Notes: a model not told the origin generated them from the letters alone. Counted from the stretch's first letter, positions 18,706-27,925 are shown. The stretch is 64,000 bases of DNA from Evansella sp041820985 (GCF_041820985.1 NZ_JBGUAU010000002.1:62001-126000), one strand, 5' to 3'. Made by a program: numbers and translations.

Positions 18706-18765
18706 AGAAAAACTCTGATCCATCCTTCACTTAAAAATACAAGTGAAGGGATGAACCAGAGTTTT
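18706..18765 (-). terminator. Riboswitch-controlled terminator of xpt
   Basis: A long hairpin (AACTCTG...CATCCCTTCACTT against AAGTGAAGGATGG...CAGAGTT) ends in a T run. Its 5' arm can instead pair with GAGTGAAGGAT, which overlaps the 3' strand of aptamer helix P1. Ligand-bound P1 would therefore free the terminator, an OFF switch. Confidence 0.85.
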
Positions 18766-18826
18766 GTACAAACGGAAAAAGGGAATAGATTAATAGATTT
18801 CTATCTATTCAAACTTTCGATCCTTC

Positions 18827-18895
18827 ACTCGTAGTCAAATGATTTCCGGTCATTTGGTAGAGACTCGTGAGCCATATCCTCACAGTTATACGAGT
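18827..18895 (-). promoter_or_regulatory. Purine (guanine-type) riboswitch aptamer
   Basis: On the - strand: P1 ACTCGTATA...TACGAGT, the core GGATATGG, TCTCTACC and the 3' GACTAC. The base equivalent to position 74 is C (in GACTA), as in guanine/hypoxanthine aptamers rather than adenine ones. The 69-nt size and spacing match the class. A TATAAT on the - strand at 18954-18959 is the likely -10 of its promoter. Confidence 0.93.
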
Positions 18896-19152
18896 TCTAT
18901 TAAATTATTTACGAATTGAGTCGTAATTTGTCTATTGTTATAGGACGATATTGATTATAGCACAGAAAAAGACTAGAGGGAATATGTTTTACGAACTTAA
19001 ATTTTATGATTTTGTATAACGTTCGTATTTTCCTTGTTTTCCCATGTTTGTATCTTTATATCTTACGTAATTTTCGGTCCTTATTTTACATGTTAAGGGA
19101 TATATAGTACATTAGAAGGAGATGTATATACAAGTTTCGGAGAGTGATCGCG

Positions 19153-19680
19153 ATGCTAAAAAAATTATTTGGGTTTGATAAGAAGGGGAAGTCCGCAGTG
19201 AATATGCCTGAAGCAACTGGAAAAGACGTATTAATGTCACCGATTACTGGTGATATTGTATCTCTTTCAGAAGTTCCAGATCCAACATTTTCTCAGAAAA
19301 TGTTGGGAGACGGTGTTGCTGTAAAGCCAAAAGGAACTACTGTTGTAGCACCCACATATGGAGAAATCATTCAAGTTTTCCCAACAAAGCACGCGTTAGG
19401 ATTAAAGACTGTAAATGGTATTGAGTTATTGATTCACATTGGACTAGAAACCGTGAGTATGAAGGGAGAGGGGTTTCAAGCTTTTGTGAAGGAAGGTGAT
19501 AAGGTGGCACAAGGCGATAAATTAATTGAATTTGATATCCGTTTAATTGAAGAAAAAGCTACGAGTACTATAACTCCTATCATTATCACAAACGTTGATG
19601 CCGTGGAGTCACTTGTGAAAGAAAAAAACATTTCAGCGGTTGCTGGTGAAACGGCCATTATGACTGTTGTTACAAAATAA
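19153..19680 (+). CDS. PTS sugar transporter subunit IIA (glucose family, Crr/YpqE-like)
   Basis: A stand-alone EIIA(Glc) domain of 175 residues that passes phosphate from HPr to a sugar-specific EIIB. Active-site histidines are in VFPTKHALGL (His75-like) and LLIHIGLETVSMKGEGF (the phosphorylated His90-like residue). The domain spans from VLMSPITGDIV to TAIMTVV. No EIIBC is nearby, so it probably serves a transporter encoded elsewhere. I use the ATG at 19153 because GGAGAG is 8 bases before it; the in-frame GTG at 19144 abuts that site. Confidence 0.9.
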   Translation: MLKKLFGFDKKGKSAVNMPEATGKDVLMSPITGDIVSLSEVPDPTFSQKMLGDGVAVKPKGTTVVAPTYGEIIQVFPTKHALGLKTVNGIELLIHIGLETVSMKGEGFQAFVKEGDKVAQGDKLIEFDIRLIEEKATSTITPIIITNVDAVESLVKEKNISAVAGETAIMTVVTK

Positions 19681-19688
19681 TAAGAAAG

Positions 19689-19730
19689 AGGATGTCAAAA
19701 AGAGAATTCTCATATTGACATCCTTTTTTT
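19689..19730 (+). terminator. EIIA gene terminator
   Basis: AGGATGTCAA / TTGACATCCT with T7 after it. Confidence 0.9.
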
Positions 19731-19761
19731 AAAAGATAAAATATAAATTTTTAGACTTTGA

Positions 19762-19880
19762 AAGGTGTCTAGCTCCAGACGCCATCGGCTCGTGCAAATA
19801 GCCTAACCGTTTAAAAGTAAAAAGCACTTTTTATCGTCCAGAACATTTGCATTTCGGTCCTGAAAGGGTGCCTTGCGCTT
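19762..19880. repeat. Intergenic repeat of the GTGTCTAGCTCC...TTGCGCTTTT type
   Basis: The sequence opens GTGTCTAGCTCCAGACGCC and closes CCTTGCGCTTTT, with internal GCAAAT/ATTTGC and AAAAGTGC-like pairing. I recognise this pattern from intergenic regions of many Bacillaceae genomes; only one copy is in this window. It is non-coding and its role is unknown. Confidence 0.45.
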
Positions 19881-19886
19881 TTCTAA

Positions 19887-20870
19887 TTACCAATTATAAC
19901 TTGGATATACATATGGAGTGGTAGGCTCTTCAACCTCTCGTAAGTAACTGTCAGTAATAACAGGAATTTGAAACTCATGATACTGACCTTTCTTTATAAT
20001 CCCACTAGCATAAACCCAAGTATCTCCTTCAAACTGGGATGCATCATTTGATTCAACTAGTGTTCCATATACCCCAGCGTCAGCCGTACAACACGTCATG
20101 GAAAAACGAGCAATTACTAGTTCATTGTCGTTAAAGTCATCTTCACGAAATACAAATCCAATAATTTCAATTTCTTTCCCAATGAATCGATCTAAATACA
20201 AATCAAGCACAGTCATTACGTCTAAATAATTTTCTTCTGTTACGGTAATAACATCCTGTTGTTCTAATTCATTTGCAAATTCCTCATAAAAAGCATCGAA
20301 CCAATCTTGGTCATATAATTCTTCAAATTGATAATGCTCAATATCGTTATCTGCATACAGTTGAGCATCCTGATATTCAAAATACCCCTCAGGGTCTTCA
20401 AGGTATGCATCCGCTCTTGATGTGCTACTTTCTGAAACTTCTTGCTCAACTTCATTTGAATTTCCTTCTGCTTGAACAGTAACTATCCCTGAACCATACT
20501 GAATTCCTCTATTTTTAGCAAAGTCACTATTTAACATTCGGTCAGGAAGAACAAAACCTAGCAATATTGGTAAAATAAAAATGCTATAAATACCTAGTTT
20601 CACTAGTTTTGGTCCACGTATTTGATGATCATGATCACAGTTGCAATGTTGCTCATGTTCGTCATCGTTTTTTGAAGTACTGCGAAAAATTTGAATGATA
20701 CCAAGTATGAAAAAGGTAGTCATAGCAAAGTAAATAAATGGATACATCGTTGGTGCAATATAATAAACGAGGTTACCAGAAATGACGAGTGCTAACATAA
20801 GTAAAGCAAAGCCTATTAATATAATCCCTTTTATATATGCGTGAAAAGAGTGATCGTATGGTTTTTTCAT
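19887..20870 (-). CDS. ycgQ: YcgQ-like protein (TIGR03943/DUF1980 family), partner of YcgR permease
   Basis: A 327-residue membrane protein. Two or three hydrophobic helices occupy the first 80 residues, then a His/Cys-rich loop (EHEQHCNCDHDHQ), one more helix (FILPILLGFVLPDR), and a long acidic extracytoplasmic domain ending in the DUF1980-type core (FVFREDDF...FSMTCCTADAGVYGTLVES). It is encoded 20 bases downstream of the YcgR-type permease, as in B. subtilis. The pair is thought to form a permease of unknown cargo; the metal-binding-like loops suggest a metal link, which is inference. Confidence 0.82.
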   Translation of the reverse strand: MKKPYDHSFHAYIKGIILIGFALLMLALVISGNLVYYIAPTMYPFIYFAMTTFFILGIIQIFRSTSKNDDEHEQHCNCDHDHQIRGPKLVKLGIYSIFILPILLGFVLPDRMLNSDFAKNRGIQYGSGIVTVQAEGNSNEVEQEVSESSTSRADAYLEDPEGYFEYQDAQLYADNDIEHYQFEELYDQDWFDAFYEEFANELEQQDVITVTEENYLDVMTVLDLYLDRFIGKEIEIIGFVFREDDFNDNELVIARFSMTCCTADAGVYGTLVESNDASQFEGDTWVYASGIIKKGQYHEFQIPVITDSYLREVEEPTTPYVYPSYNW

Positions 20871-20889
20871 AAGGGAACCTCCTCGTATA

Positions 20890-21930
20890 TTATAATATTA
20901 CTCCGAAAAGTACCATTACTGCTGTAAATACAATGATAGTAACAGTAATCATAAAGATGATGACAAATCTAGCTTTAAAGAAAGCAAACAGCATAAACGT
21001 ATTTTTTAAGTCTAGCATAGGTCCATATGTTAAGAATGCTACTTTTGACATATCTGTGAATTGACTACCGAACGAAGCTGCTACAAAGGCATCGGCTTCT
21101 GAACATAAAGATAGTAAATACGCGAATGTCATCATAACTAGTGTGGAAGAATATGGGTTCGTTCCAATTGCCTCTAAAATAGATCGATCTAGGAATGTTT
21201 GGAAAAGGGCTGCAATAAATGCTCCCATAATTAAATATTTACCCATCATAAAGAATTCATCAACTGCATGATATAAAGTTTCTTTTAATCTAGCAGTCAA
21301 TGTTGGTTTCTTATCATTTAGTTGATGGTGATGATGGTCATGAACGTGAGCCGTAGGTACGGAACTTCGTAACTGTTCACTATTGTTTCTGAAAATTGCG
21401 TAAAGAATTCCACCAATGATAATAGACAATACAAAAGCAAGTCCCATTCGAGAGTATAAAATGACATTCGTAGGTTCGCTTCGGAATGCGAAATAGGTAG
21501 ATGCAAATACAATTGGATTAAGGATAGGTGCGGCAACTAAAAATACTACTCCTACATGAAGTGGCATTCCTTTTTTTATAAGACGCCTCACTACTGGAAC
21601 GATAGCACACTCACATAATGGTAAAATTGAACCTAACATGGCTGCAGGCACTAATGCTAAAATTGCATTTTTAGGCAAGAATTTTTGTATGGTTTCCTCT
21701 GAAACATATACTTGGATTAGGGAGGAAACGAATACACCTAACAGTATAAATGGAATTGCCTCTAATACAATACTTAAGAAGATCGTATTAACGTTAATCC
21801 AATCCCCAGGTAAATTATTCAATGTTTCATTGTCGTTTAAACGATCACTTACAAGAAATAGGATAAGGAATAACAACAATAGACCAAATCCTAGTAGATC
21901 TTTTCCAATAAAGCTTTTTGATTTTTTCAT
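20890..21930 (-). CDS. ycgR: Permease YcgR-like (DUF318 family)
   Basis: A 346-residue permease with about eight membrane helices. Typical family segments are EAIPFILLGVFVSSLI, PLCECAIVPVVRRLIKKGMPLHVGVVFLVAAPILNPIV and SLCSEADAFVAASF. A His-rich cytoplasmic loop (HVHDHHHHQLNDKK) suggests metal contact. It forms an operon with the YcgQ-like gene just downstream. Substrate unknown. AATAGGAGAAAACAAC precedes the ATG. Confidence 0.85.
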   Translation of the reverse strand: MKKSKSFIGKDLLGFGLLLLFLILFLVSDRLNDNETLNNLPGDWINVNTIFLSIVLEAIPFILLGVFVSSLIQVYVSEETIQKFLPKNAILALVPAAMLGSILPLCECAIVPVVRRLIKKGMPLHVGVVFLVAAPILNPIVFASTYFAFRSEPTNVILYSRMGLAFVLSIIIGGILYAIFRNNSEQLRSSVPTAHVHDHHHHQLNDKKPTLTARLKETLYHAVDEFFMMGKYLIMGAFIAALFQTFLDRSILEAIGTNPYSSTLVMMTFAYLLSLCSEADAFVAASFGSQFTDMSKVAFLTYGPMLDLKNTFMLFAFFKARFVIIFMITVTIIVFTAVMVLFGVIL

Positions 21931-22069
21931 GTTGTTTTCTCCTATTATGAATCTATTATTATCTAGATTTATTTATGAATAGTAAACTAGCAATTTTGAA
22001 TACCGTTTCTAAGTTTACCAAAAATATAGGGTGTCGTAAATGTAACGGAAAAAATTGTTACAAAAATGA

Positions 22070-22114
22070 AAAAAGTGTAATGGTAGAGTTTTTCACCCTG
22101 CCATTACACTTTTT
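22070..22114 (-). terminator. uppP terminator
   Basis: AAAAAGTGTAATGG and CCATTACACTTTTT form a 14-bp stem just after the uppP stop. T-rich sequence follows on the - strand. Confidence 0.85.
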
Positions 22115-22119
22115 GTCTT

Positions 22120-22953
22120 TTATTTAATATCCATCACAGTATCTGGATCAATGAAGCTGAACACTAAGAAAGCTACAACGAAGCAATAGATCGCAAAATA
22201 AATCAATTTACTTTTCTTTAAAAAGCTAATTAACCAAATAATACCTAGTAACGAGAAGGTAAACGTAACAACAAATGCTACTATCAAATTGAGCGCACCT
22301 ACGTATTGAACCATTTCTGATGAAAAATCCCCAATTGCTAAGACAGTAGAACCTAAAATGACAGGTATTGCTAATAAAAAAGAATATCTCACTGCAGTTT
22401 CTCGTTGTAAACCAGCGAGTAACGCAACTACTAATGTAGCGCCGGATCTTGAAATCCCTGGAATAACTGCTAGTGTTTGGCCTAAACCTACTAAAATGGA
22501 ATCCCAAAATGTCATTGTACTTTCTGTTTTGTTTCCTGTTTTATGGAAACGTTCAATAAAGATTAACGATATACCTGTTACAATAAGAGCCCCGGCAATA
22601 AACGTTGGAGTTTTAATGGAATCAGATCCAACGTCCGATAATATTTTACCTAATATACCTGTTATTGCTGTGGCAACTAAAATGTATATTCCGAAGTAAA
22701 ACTGTGATTTATCATCAGAACGCCGTTTTCCAATATATCGAAAAAAACCCACGATTATATCTACAAGGTCACGCCTAAAGTAAATTATAACAGCAAATAC
22801 AGAAGCTAGATGAAGAAATATTTCAAAAGAGAGTCCTGGAAAAGAATAGCCAAATATCATCTGCGTAATGACAATATGTGCTGTACTAGAAATAGGTAAA
22901 AACTCGGTGATACCTTGTACAATTCCAAAAATAATTGCTTCCAATAAAGTCAT
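22120..22953 (-). CDS. uppP: Undecaprenyl-diphosphate phosphatase (UppP/BacA)
   Basis: A 277-residue polytopic membrane enzyme that dephosphorylates undecaprenyl pyrophosphate so the lipid carrier can be reused for wall synthesis; extra copies raise bacitracin tolerance. Both family signatures are present: GIVQGITEFLPISSTAHIVI near the N-terminus and PGISRSGATLVVALLAG near residue 165. GAAAGGAAGATC precedes the ATG. Single gene. Confidence 0.93.
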   Translation of the reverse strand: MTLLEAIIFGIVQGITEFLPISSTAHIVITQMIFGYSFPGLSFEIFLHLASVFAVIIYFRRDLVDIIVGFFRYIGKRRSDDKSQFYFGIYILVATAITGILGKILSDVGSDSIKTPTFIAGALIVTGISLIFIERFHKTGNKTESTMTFWDSILVGLGQTLAVIPGISRSGATLVVALLAGLQRETAVRYSFLLAIPVILGSTVLAIGDFSSEMVQYVGALNLIVAFVVTFTFSLLGIIWLISFLKKSKLIYFAIYCFVVAFLVFSFIDPDTVMDIK

Positions 22954-23083
22954 GAAGATCTTCCTTTCTTATGTATGCATTATAACTTAGGAGTTTTTCT
23001 AAAGTATTAATGCACTGCTATTCATTCTATCAAAAATTCTTGTGAAGTGGTATAAAAAGTTAGCCTGAGTTAAACATACCTTT

Positions 23084-23998
23084 TTAATCTCTATGCTGCT
23101 CGTATTTCCACTCTTTTGTCATCATCTGCAATTGCTTTTTTGTATCTTCTGTCAAAGCAGGCTTAGTGGAGGCTATGATATTTTCTTTTACCTGATCTAC
23201 CTGACTTGCGCCTGGAATGACGGTTGCTACAACAGAATGATCTAAGGAGTAACGAAGTGCTAATTCTTGTAGAGTGAGTTCATTCGTATTAGCAAAGTTT
23301 CTTAGTTGTTGAAGTGTCATTTTTAAGTCTTCACCAGAATAGGTTAAGTACCCCTGTTCTGATAATTTTTTATCATAATTATCAGTAAGTAATCCCTTTG
23401 CAACAGGTCCTCTAGCAATTATAGATACATTTTTTTCCTCAATGACAGAGAACCATTCTTCTGGCCTGCGGTCTAATAAACTAAATTGCATCATTATGCT
23501 TGTTATATTGGATTTTTCTAAATATGTTTTTATTACGTTCGGTCGAATCGAAGATATTCCATAATAACGAATTTTTCCTTCTTTCACTAATTCATCAAAA
23601 GCTTCTATTGTTTCCTCTATAGGGTCTTCCATTGTACCACCATGTAATTGATATAGATCCAAATAATCAGTTTGTAGTCGGTGTAACGACTTCTCTACAG
23701 CAGTTTTTAGATAGGATTTTGTAGGATTCCAGTTCCACCCATCCTTTCCTTCCGTCCATTCGTTTCCTCCTTTAGATGCAAGGAGAATGTCTGACCGCTT
23801 TCCTTTTAACGCTTTTCCAACTGAAATTTCATTCATCCCTTTATCATAGAGATCGGCTGTATCGAAGAAGTTCACACCGTTTGAGATAGCTTCGTGAAGG
23901 AGTCTCTCGTTCGTTTGTTGATCTCCAGTTAATGACATACAACCAAAACCAATCTCTGATACGTAAAGTTCCGAATGACCTAATTTGTTTTTCTTCAT
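23084..23998 (-). CDS. yqkF: Aldo/keto reductase (YqkF-like)
   Basis: A 304-residue NADPH-dependent aldo/keto reductase. The catalytic tetrad is visible as Asp in FFDTADLYDKG (Asp, then Tyr), Lys in LLASKGG and His in LYQLHGG. MMQFSLLDRRPE and the C-terminal TVIPGASQVDQVKEN form the cofactor side. It sits where yqkF lies in B. subtilis, just before the nudF locus. The natural substrate is unknown. ATGAGGTG precedes the ATG. Confidence 0.88.
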   Translation of the reverse strand: MKKNKLGHSELYVSEIGFGCMSLTGDQQTNERLLHEAISNGVNFFDTADLYDKGMNEISVGKALKGKRSDILLASKGGNEWTEGKDGWNWNPTKSYLKTAVEKSLHRLQTDYLDLYQLHGGTMEDPIEETIEAFDELVKEGKIRYYGISSIRPNVIKTYLEKSNITSIMMQFSLLDRRPEEWFSVIEEKNVSIIARGPVAKGLLTDNYDKKLSEQGYLTYSGEDLKMTLQQLRNFANTNELTLQELALRYSLDHSVVATVIPGASQVDQVKENIIASTKPALTEDTKKQLQMMTKEWKYEQHRD

Positions 23999-24119
23999 GT
24001 TAATAACACCTCATTTATTAAGATATATGTCCATCATAGCAAGCATAACACAAACTTTCTATTGCTTAGTTATGACGAACATGACTTTCGAATATAGTTT
24101 CATAACGGAGGTGATTCTT

Positions 24120-25217
24120 ATGTTAACAGAGGAGAAAGTACAAGTACTAGAAGTATTAGAGCGGACATCAACCATCCTTCGTCTAAAAACGAGTGGAGGA
24201 AGCGGTAAGGCTATTTTATATCGTACTCTTCATTCTGATGTTCAATCAGGTGACTGGATTGTTGTGAACACAACGGCAACGAAGTTACAGTTAGGAACGG
24301 GTGGTTGGGATATTGTCAGAAATGTGATTGATAAACCTCTCTTAGATAAAAAAAAGGAAGACGAAGATGGACATATTATGAAAGCTAGGTATTTGGGAGA
24401 TCAGCACAGTAGTCTAACAATAGAATCTCCTGAAAGTAGAACTCATCAAATGTTTCATCAAAAATTAGATCTTCAGGGAAGAAAAGTTTTACTGTGTGAA
24501 TTACATAGTATGTTGCCTATTGTATGGTTTATCTTACAATCACAAGAAGTTAATATACCGTTACTAGTAGTTTTAAGTGATGAGGCTTCGTTACCTTTAG
24601 CAATGAGTAAGCACCTTACGTATTTACAAGAAATGGATAAGTTCGAATCCATTTCTACAGGTCAAGCATTTGGAGCTCAAAAGGAATCAATAAATATAGT
24701 AACTGCCTTACAATATTTCCATGAAACACACGAAGAGGGAATAATTCTTATAACACTAGGACCAGGAATAGTCGGCAGCAGTACCCGGTACGGGTTTAGT
24801 AGCTTATCTCAAGGTAACTGGGCCAATATGATTGGGGCATTAGGTGGAACTCCCATTTGGATTCCTCGACTTTCTGGGGCTGATGAGCGGGAAAGACATC
24901 AGGGGATAAGTCATCACACAATAACCCCGCTTACGGAACTAACCTTAACAAAAAGCATCCTACCACTTCCTAGTGGAGACTATTCTAACAAATGGATAGA
25001 GACTAGCCTTTTGTATTTAGAAACCATTGAAAATGTTAGTATAAAAAAAGTAGCTGAGCAAAAACTATTACCTCTATTAGATCAAGTTCAGCAGCTATCA
25101 CCATTTCCTTTGACATCCATGGGGCGAACAATTGATAAAGATCCTCTTTTCTTTTTAGGAGTTGCGGCAGCTGTGTATTGGTATCTATCCGAGGATACCC
25201 ATTCTTGTAATGTATGA
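24120..25217 (+). CDS. DUF3866 family protein
   Basis: A 365-residue protein resembling DUF3866. The early GDWIVVNTTATKLQLGTGGWDIV segment is the family hallmark. Later parts are ITLGPGIVGSSTRYGFSSLSQG, a DERERHQGISHHT His-rich stretch and a hydrophobic C-terminal FLGVAAAVYWYL. Function unknown. I place the start at 24120 because GGAGGTGATTCTT lies directly before this ATG; the longer frame from 23985 would overlap the divergent yqkF start. The last 130 bases overlap the antisense mciZ frame. Confidence 0.75.
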   Translation: MLTEEKVQVLEVLERTSTILRLKTSGGSGKAILYRTLHSDVQSGDWIVVNTTATKLQLGTGGWDIVRNVIDKPLLDKKKEDEDGHIMKARYLGDQHSSLTIESPESRTHQMFHQKLDLQGRKVLLCELHSMLPIVWFILQSQEVNIPLLVVLSDEASLPLAMSKHLTYLQEMDKFESISTGQAFGAQKESINIVTALQYFHETHEEGIILITLGPGIVGSSTRYGFSSLSQGNWANMIGALGGTPIWIPRLSGADERERHQGISHHTITPLTELTLTKSILPLPSGDYSNKWIETSLLYLETIENVSIKKVAEQKLLPLLDQVQQLSPFPLTSMGRTIDKDPLFFLGVAAAVYWYLSEDTHSCNV

Positions 25218-25306
25218 TATTGTTTAACTTTTTGTTTTAAAAATTCGCGAATTTCCCATGCCTTTCCTGCAAGGATTATGCCATTATTTCTATGATAACT
25301 TTTCAC
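25088..25306 (-). CDS. mciZ: MciZ-like FtsZ inhibitor, C-terminally extended
   Basis: The frame reads KSYHRNNGIILAGKAWEIRE and then FLKQKVKQYHTLQEWVSS, aligning over its first 40 residues with the 40-residue B. subtilis MciZ, whose centre is GVVLVGKAWEIR and whose end is VKDWISKP. MciZ is made in the mother cell and caps FtsZ filaments. AGGAGG lies 8 bases before the GTG at 25306. The gene sits by nudF, as in B. subtilis. Unlike the 40-residue peptide, the frame continues for about 30 residues (72 in total) antisense into the 3' end of the DUF3866 gene. Confidence 0.8.
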   Translation of the reverse strand: MKSYHRNNGIILAGKAWEIREFLKQKVKQYHTLQEWVSSDRYQYTAAATPKKKRGSLSIVRPMDVKGNGDSC

Positions 25307-25379
25307 CTGAAACACCTCCTCATATGATATGCTTATCCATATGTTAAAAGGTAGAAATACAGAACTGGAGGAAGTAACA

Positions 25380-25916
25380 ATGGAGAATTTTATTGAAAAA
25401 ACAACGAAAACACAATCGATTTATAAAGGGAGAATTATTGACCTTTCCATTCACGATGTAACCTTGCCAAATGGAGAAAGCAGTAAACGAGAAATTGTAA
25501 ACCATCCAGGTGCAGTAGCAGTTATACCAATTACAAAAGAAAACAAACTGATTCTTGTAAATCAATATAGAAAGCCTTTAGAAAAAGTGATAGCTGAAAT
25601 TCCAGCAGGAAAACTTGAAAAGGGAGAAAATCCTTTAGAATGTGCAAAAAGAGAACTTGAAGAAGAAACAGGTACGATAGCACAAAAGTGGACTGAATTA
25701 GCATCTTTTTATACTAGTCCTGGATTCGCAGATGAACTTATTTATTTATTTTTAGCAGAGGATTTAGGGGAAGGAGTAGTCAATACCGATGAAGATGAAT
25801 TCGTTGAACGTATCGAGGTCACTCTAGCGGAAGCAGAACAATTGATAAAAGAGAAAGTAATTCATGATGCAAAAACAATAATTGCTGTGCAATATCTACA
25901 ACTAAGAAATAAATAA
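25380..25916 (+). CDS. nudF: ADP-ribose pyrophosphatase (Nudix)
   Basis: A 178-residue Nudix hydrolase that splits ADP-ribose to AMP and ribose-5-phosphate. The Nudix box GKLEKGENPLECAKRELEEE with TGT after it fits GX5EX7REUXEEXGU. NQYRKPLEKVIAEIPAGKLE and SFYTSPGFADELIYLFLAEDL are typical of ADPRases. The ATG at 25380 follows CTGGAGGAAGTAACA; a longer frame from 25329 lacks a ribosome site. It overlaps nothing and is 15 bases before the endonuclease Q gene. Confidence 0.93.
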   Translation: MENFIEKTTKTQSIYKGRIIDLSIHDVTLPNGESSKREIVNHPGAVAVIPITKENKLILVNQYRKPLEKVIAEIPAGKLEKGENPLECAKRELEEETGTIAQKWTELASFYTSPGFADELIYLFLAEDLGEGVVNTDEDEFVERIEVTLAEAEQLIKEKVIHDAKTIIAVQYLQLRNK

Positions 25917-25931
25917 GATAGGTGAGCTTAC

Positions 25932-27122
25932 GTGTTACAAGGGAAATTATCTTCGTATTATGTAGATCTACATATACATATAGGTCGTACGAGAACGAAT
26001 AGACCTGTAAAAATAACCGCTTCGAATCAATTAACTTTACCGAATATTATGGAAGAGTCTGTATTAAGAAAAGGAATGGATATGTTAGGGGTTATTGATG
26101 CCCAATCCCCTGAAGTTTTAGATGAATTGGAAGAAAGTGTAATTTGTGGGGATGCACATGAATATAAGGATGGAGGAATTCGGTATAAAGACAAAGTAAC
26201 CATACTATTGGGGGCAGAACTTGAGGTGTATGATGAATTTTCACAAGGTCCTATTCATGTCCTTTGTTTTCTTCCAACAATAGAGAGTATGCGTTATTTT
26301 TCACGTTGGTGTAGTGGGAAAATGAAAAACATTCATTTAAGCTCTCAACGAATCTATGTTACGGGAAAGAATTTACAGCAAGTTGTGAAAAAAATGGGAG
26401 GGTGGTTCATTCCAGCCCATGTATTTACCCCTTTTAAAAGTTTATATGGAAAAGGTGTTGAAGTTTCTCTTCAAGAGGTCTTTGATCCTTCACTTATTGA
26501 TGCTATTGAATTAGGTCTAAGCGCAGATACGACATTGGCGGGAAAACTGATAGAATTGAATCCTTATACATTTATTTCAAACTCTGATGCCCACTCTACT
26601 TCAAAAATAGCGAGAGAACATCAAGTAGTTCAGTTAGCTAAACCTACCTTTGTAGAGATGGGGAAGGCATTGAAAAACGAAAACGGAAGAAGAATTGTGA
26701 AAAATATTGGACTAGACCCTCGATTAGGAAAATATCACCAAACTGTATGTAGAGTTTGCAACACAAAGGTGGATGATGGATATTGTCTACATGAGCATAG
26801 GGAGAAAATAGTAAAAGGTGTATATGAAAGGATACAGGAGCTTTCCGCAGCGCAAAAAACCTTATGTGCCCGAATAGAGGCGGAAGAGAAACGCCCTCCA
26901 TATATACATCATGTTCCTTTACAATTTATCCCAGGAGTTGGTCCTAAGACATTACAGAAGCTTTTACAGTCCCATACGGAAATGGAAATTGTGCACGAGC
27001 TAGAACTAGAGGAACTAGTAAACATTGTACCAATAAAAATAGCTTTACTGATCATCAAAGCAAGAAGTGGAAAACTCCTCATTGAAGAAGGGGGAGGAGG
27101 AACATATGGAAAAATAAAATGA
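25932..27122 (+). CDS. Endonuclease Q family protein (YqxK-like)
   Basis: A 396-residue PHP-domain protein matching the TIGR00375/EndoQ family. VDLHIHIGRT starts the PHP metal site, AELEVYDE and FIPAHVFTPFKSLYG continue it, and SNSDAHS supplies the last Asp-His. A zinc finger follows (CRVCNTKVDDGYCLHEH), then a helix-hairpin-helix FIPGVGPKTLQKLL. Endonuclease Q nicks DNA 5' of uracil, hypoxanthine and abasic sites. It lies 15 bases after nudF, so both probably belong to one damage/housecleaning operon. GTG start with AGGTGAGC upstream. Confidence 0.85.
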   Translation: MLQGKLSSYYVDLHIHIGRTRTNRPVKITASNQLTLPNIMEESVLRKGMDMLGVIDAQSPEVLDELEESVICGDAHEYKDGGIRYKDKVTILLGAELEVYDEFSQGPIHVLCFLPTIESMRYFSRWCSGKMKNIHLSSQRIYVTGKNLQQVVKKMGGWFIPAHVFTPFKSLYGKGVEVSLQEVFDPSLIDAIELGLSADTTLAGKLIELNPYTFISNSDAHSTSKIAREHQVVQLAKPTFVEMGKALKNENGRRIVKNIGLDPRLGKYHQTVCRVCNTKVDDGYCLHEHREKIVKGVYERIQELSAAQKTLCARIEAEEKRPPYIHHVPLQFIPGVGPKTLQKLLQSHTEMEIVHELELEELVNIVPIKIALLIIKARSGKLLIEEGGGGTYGKIK

Positions 27123-27210
27123 AACAAATCTAGTAGGTAATTGTCATAGTTTTCTTCATAGATTCATAGGCTTTGATAGAAGCAGAAATTAGAAATGAGG
27201 CGAGTGCTCT

Positions 27211-27855
27211 ATGAAGCGTATGGGTGTTGTGCAGAGAACTATTATGGATCATGTTGAAGAACATCGGTCCATCTATATGTTTACAACTGTATTACTTATA
27301 ATGGGAGTTATTTTTGGGGCAATTATCGTTAATAGTCTTAGCTTTTCGCAGAAAAATGATTTGTATGCATATCTATCATTGTTTTTTGGACAAGTAGAAC
27401 AAGGAGAGTTTGCAAGTTCATCAGCAATGTTTTCACAAAGTCTCTCCCATTATAGTAAATATATTGGGATTATGTGGTTACTTGGTTTGTCTGTCATAGG
27501 TTTACCAATCATATTTATCCTTTTATTTATCAAAGGGTTAGTTGTGGGATTTACAGTTGGATTTCTAGTAAACCAAATGGGTTTTGATGGATTTTTACTA
27601 GCTTTCTCTTCTATCCTTCCACAAAATATCATACTAATTCCTATTTTTATCATTATTACCACGGTAGCTACTGCTTTTTCCATTAAGATCTGGAGACAAA
27701 TTACTAGGAGAGGATACGAGCCTATCGCTCAATATTTTCTATCCTATGCTATATTTTTAGTGTTCGTTAGTGTATTCGTAGTTATTGTTTCTGCCTACGA
27801 GGCTTATGTTTCTCCTGCAGTTATGAAATTGGTGTTTCAATGGATAAGTTCGTAA
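27211..27855 (+). CDS. spoIIM: Stage II sporulation protein M
   Basis: A 214-residue polytopic membrane protein of the mother cell. With SpoIID and SpoIIP it drives septal peptidoglycan remodelling and engulfment. Five hydrophobic helices are visible, starting FTTVLLIMGVIFGAIIV. The middle LLFIKGLVVGFTVGFLVNQMG and SILPQNIILIPI segments are typical of SpoIIM. Its position just before fur matches B. subtilis. Confidence 0.92.
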   Translation: MKRMGVVQRTIMDHVEEHRSIYMFTTVLLIMGVIFGAIIVNSLSFSQKNDLYAYLSLFFGQVEQGEFASSSAMFSQSLSHYSKYIGIMWLLGLSVIGLPIIFILLFIKGLVVGFTVGFLVNQMGFDGFLLAFSSILPQNIILIPIFIIITTVATAFSIKIWRQITRRGYEPIAQYFLSYAIFLVFVSVFVVIVSAYEAYVSPAVMKLVFQWISS

Positions 27856-27925
27856 GTTATTGTTTATAAATATAATAACTATTAGATGATAATAATTATA
27901 AAAACTTTTTTGTAACGATTCTTGT

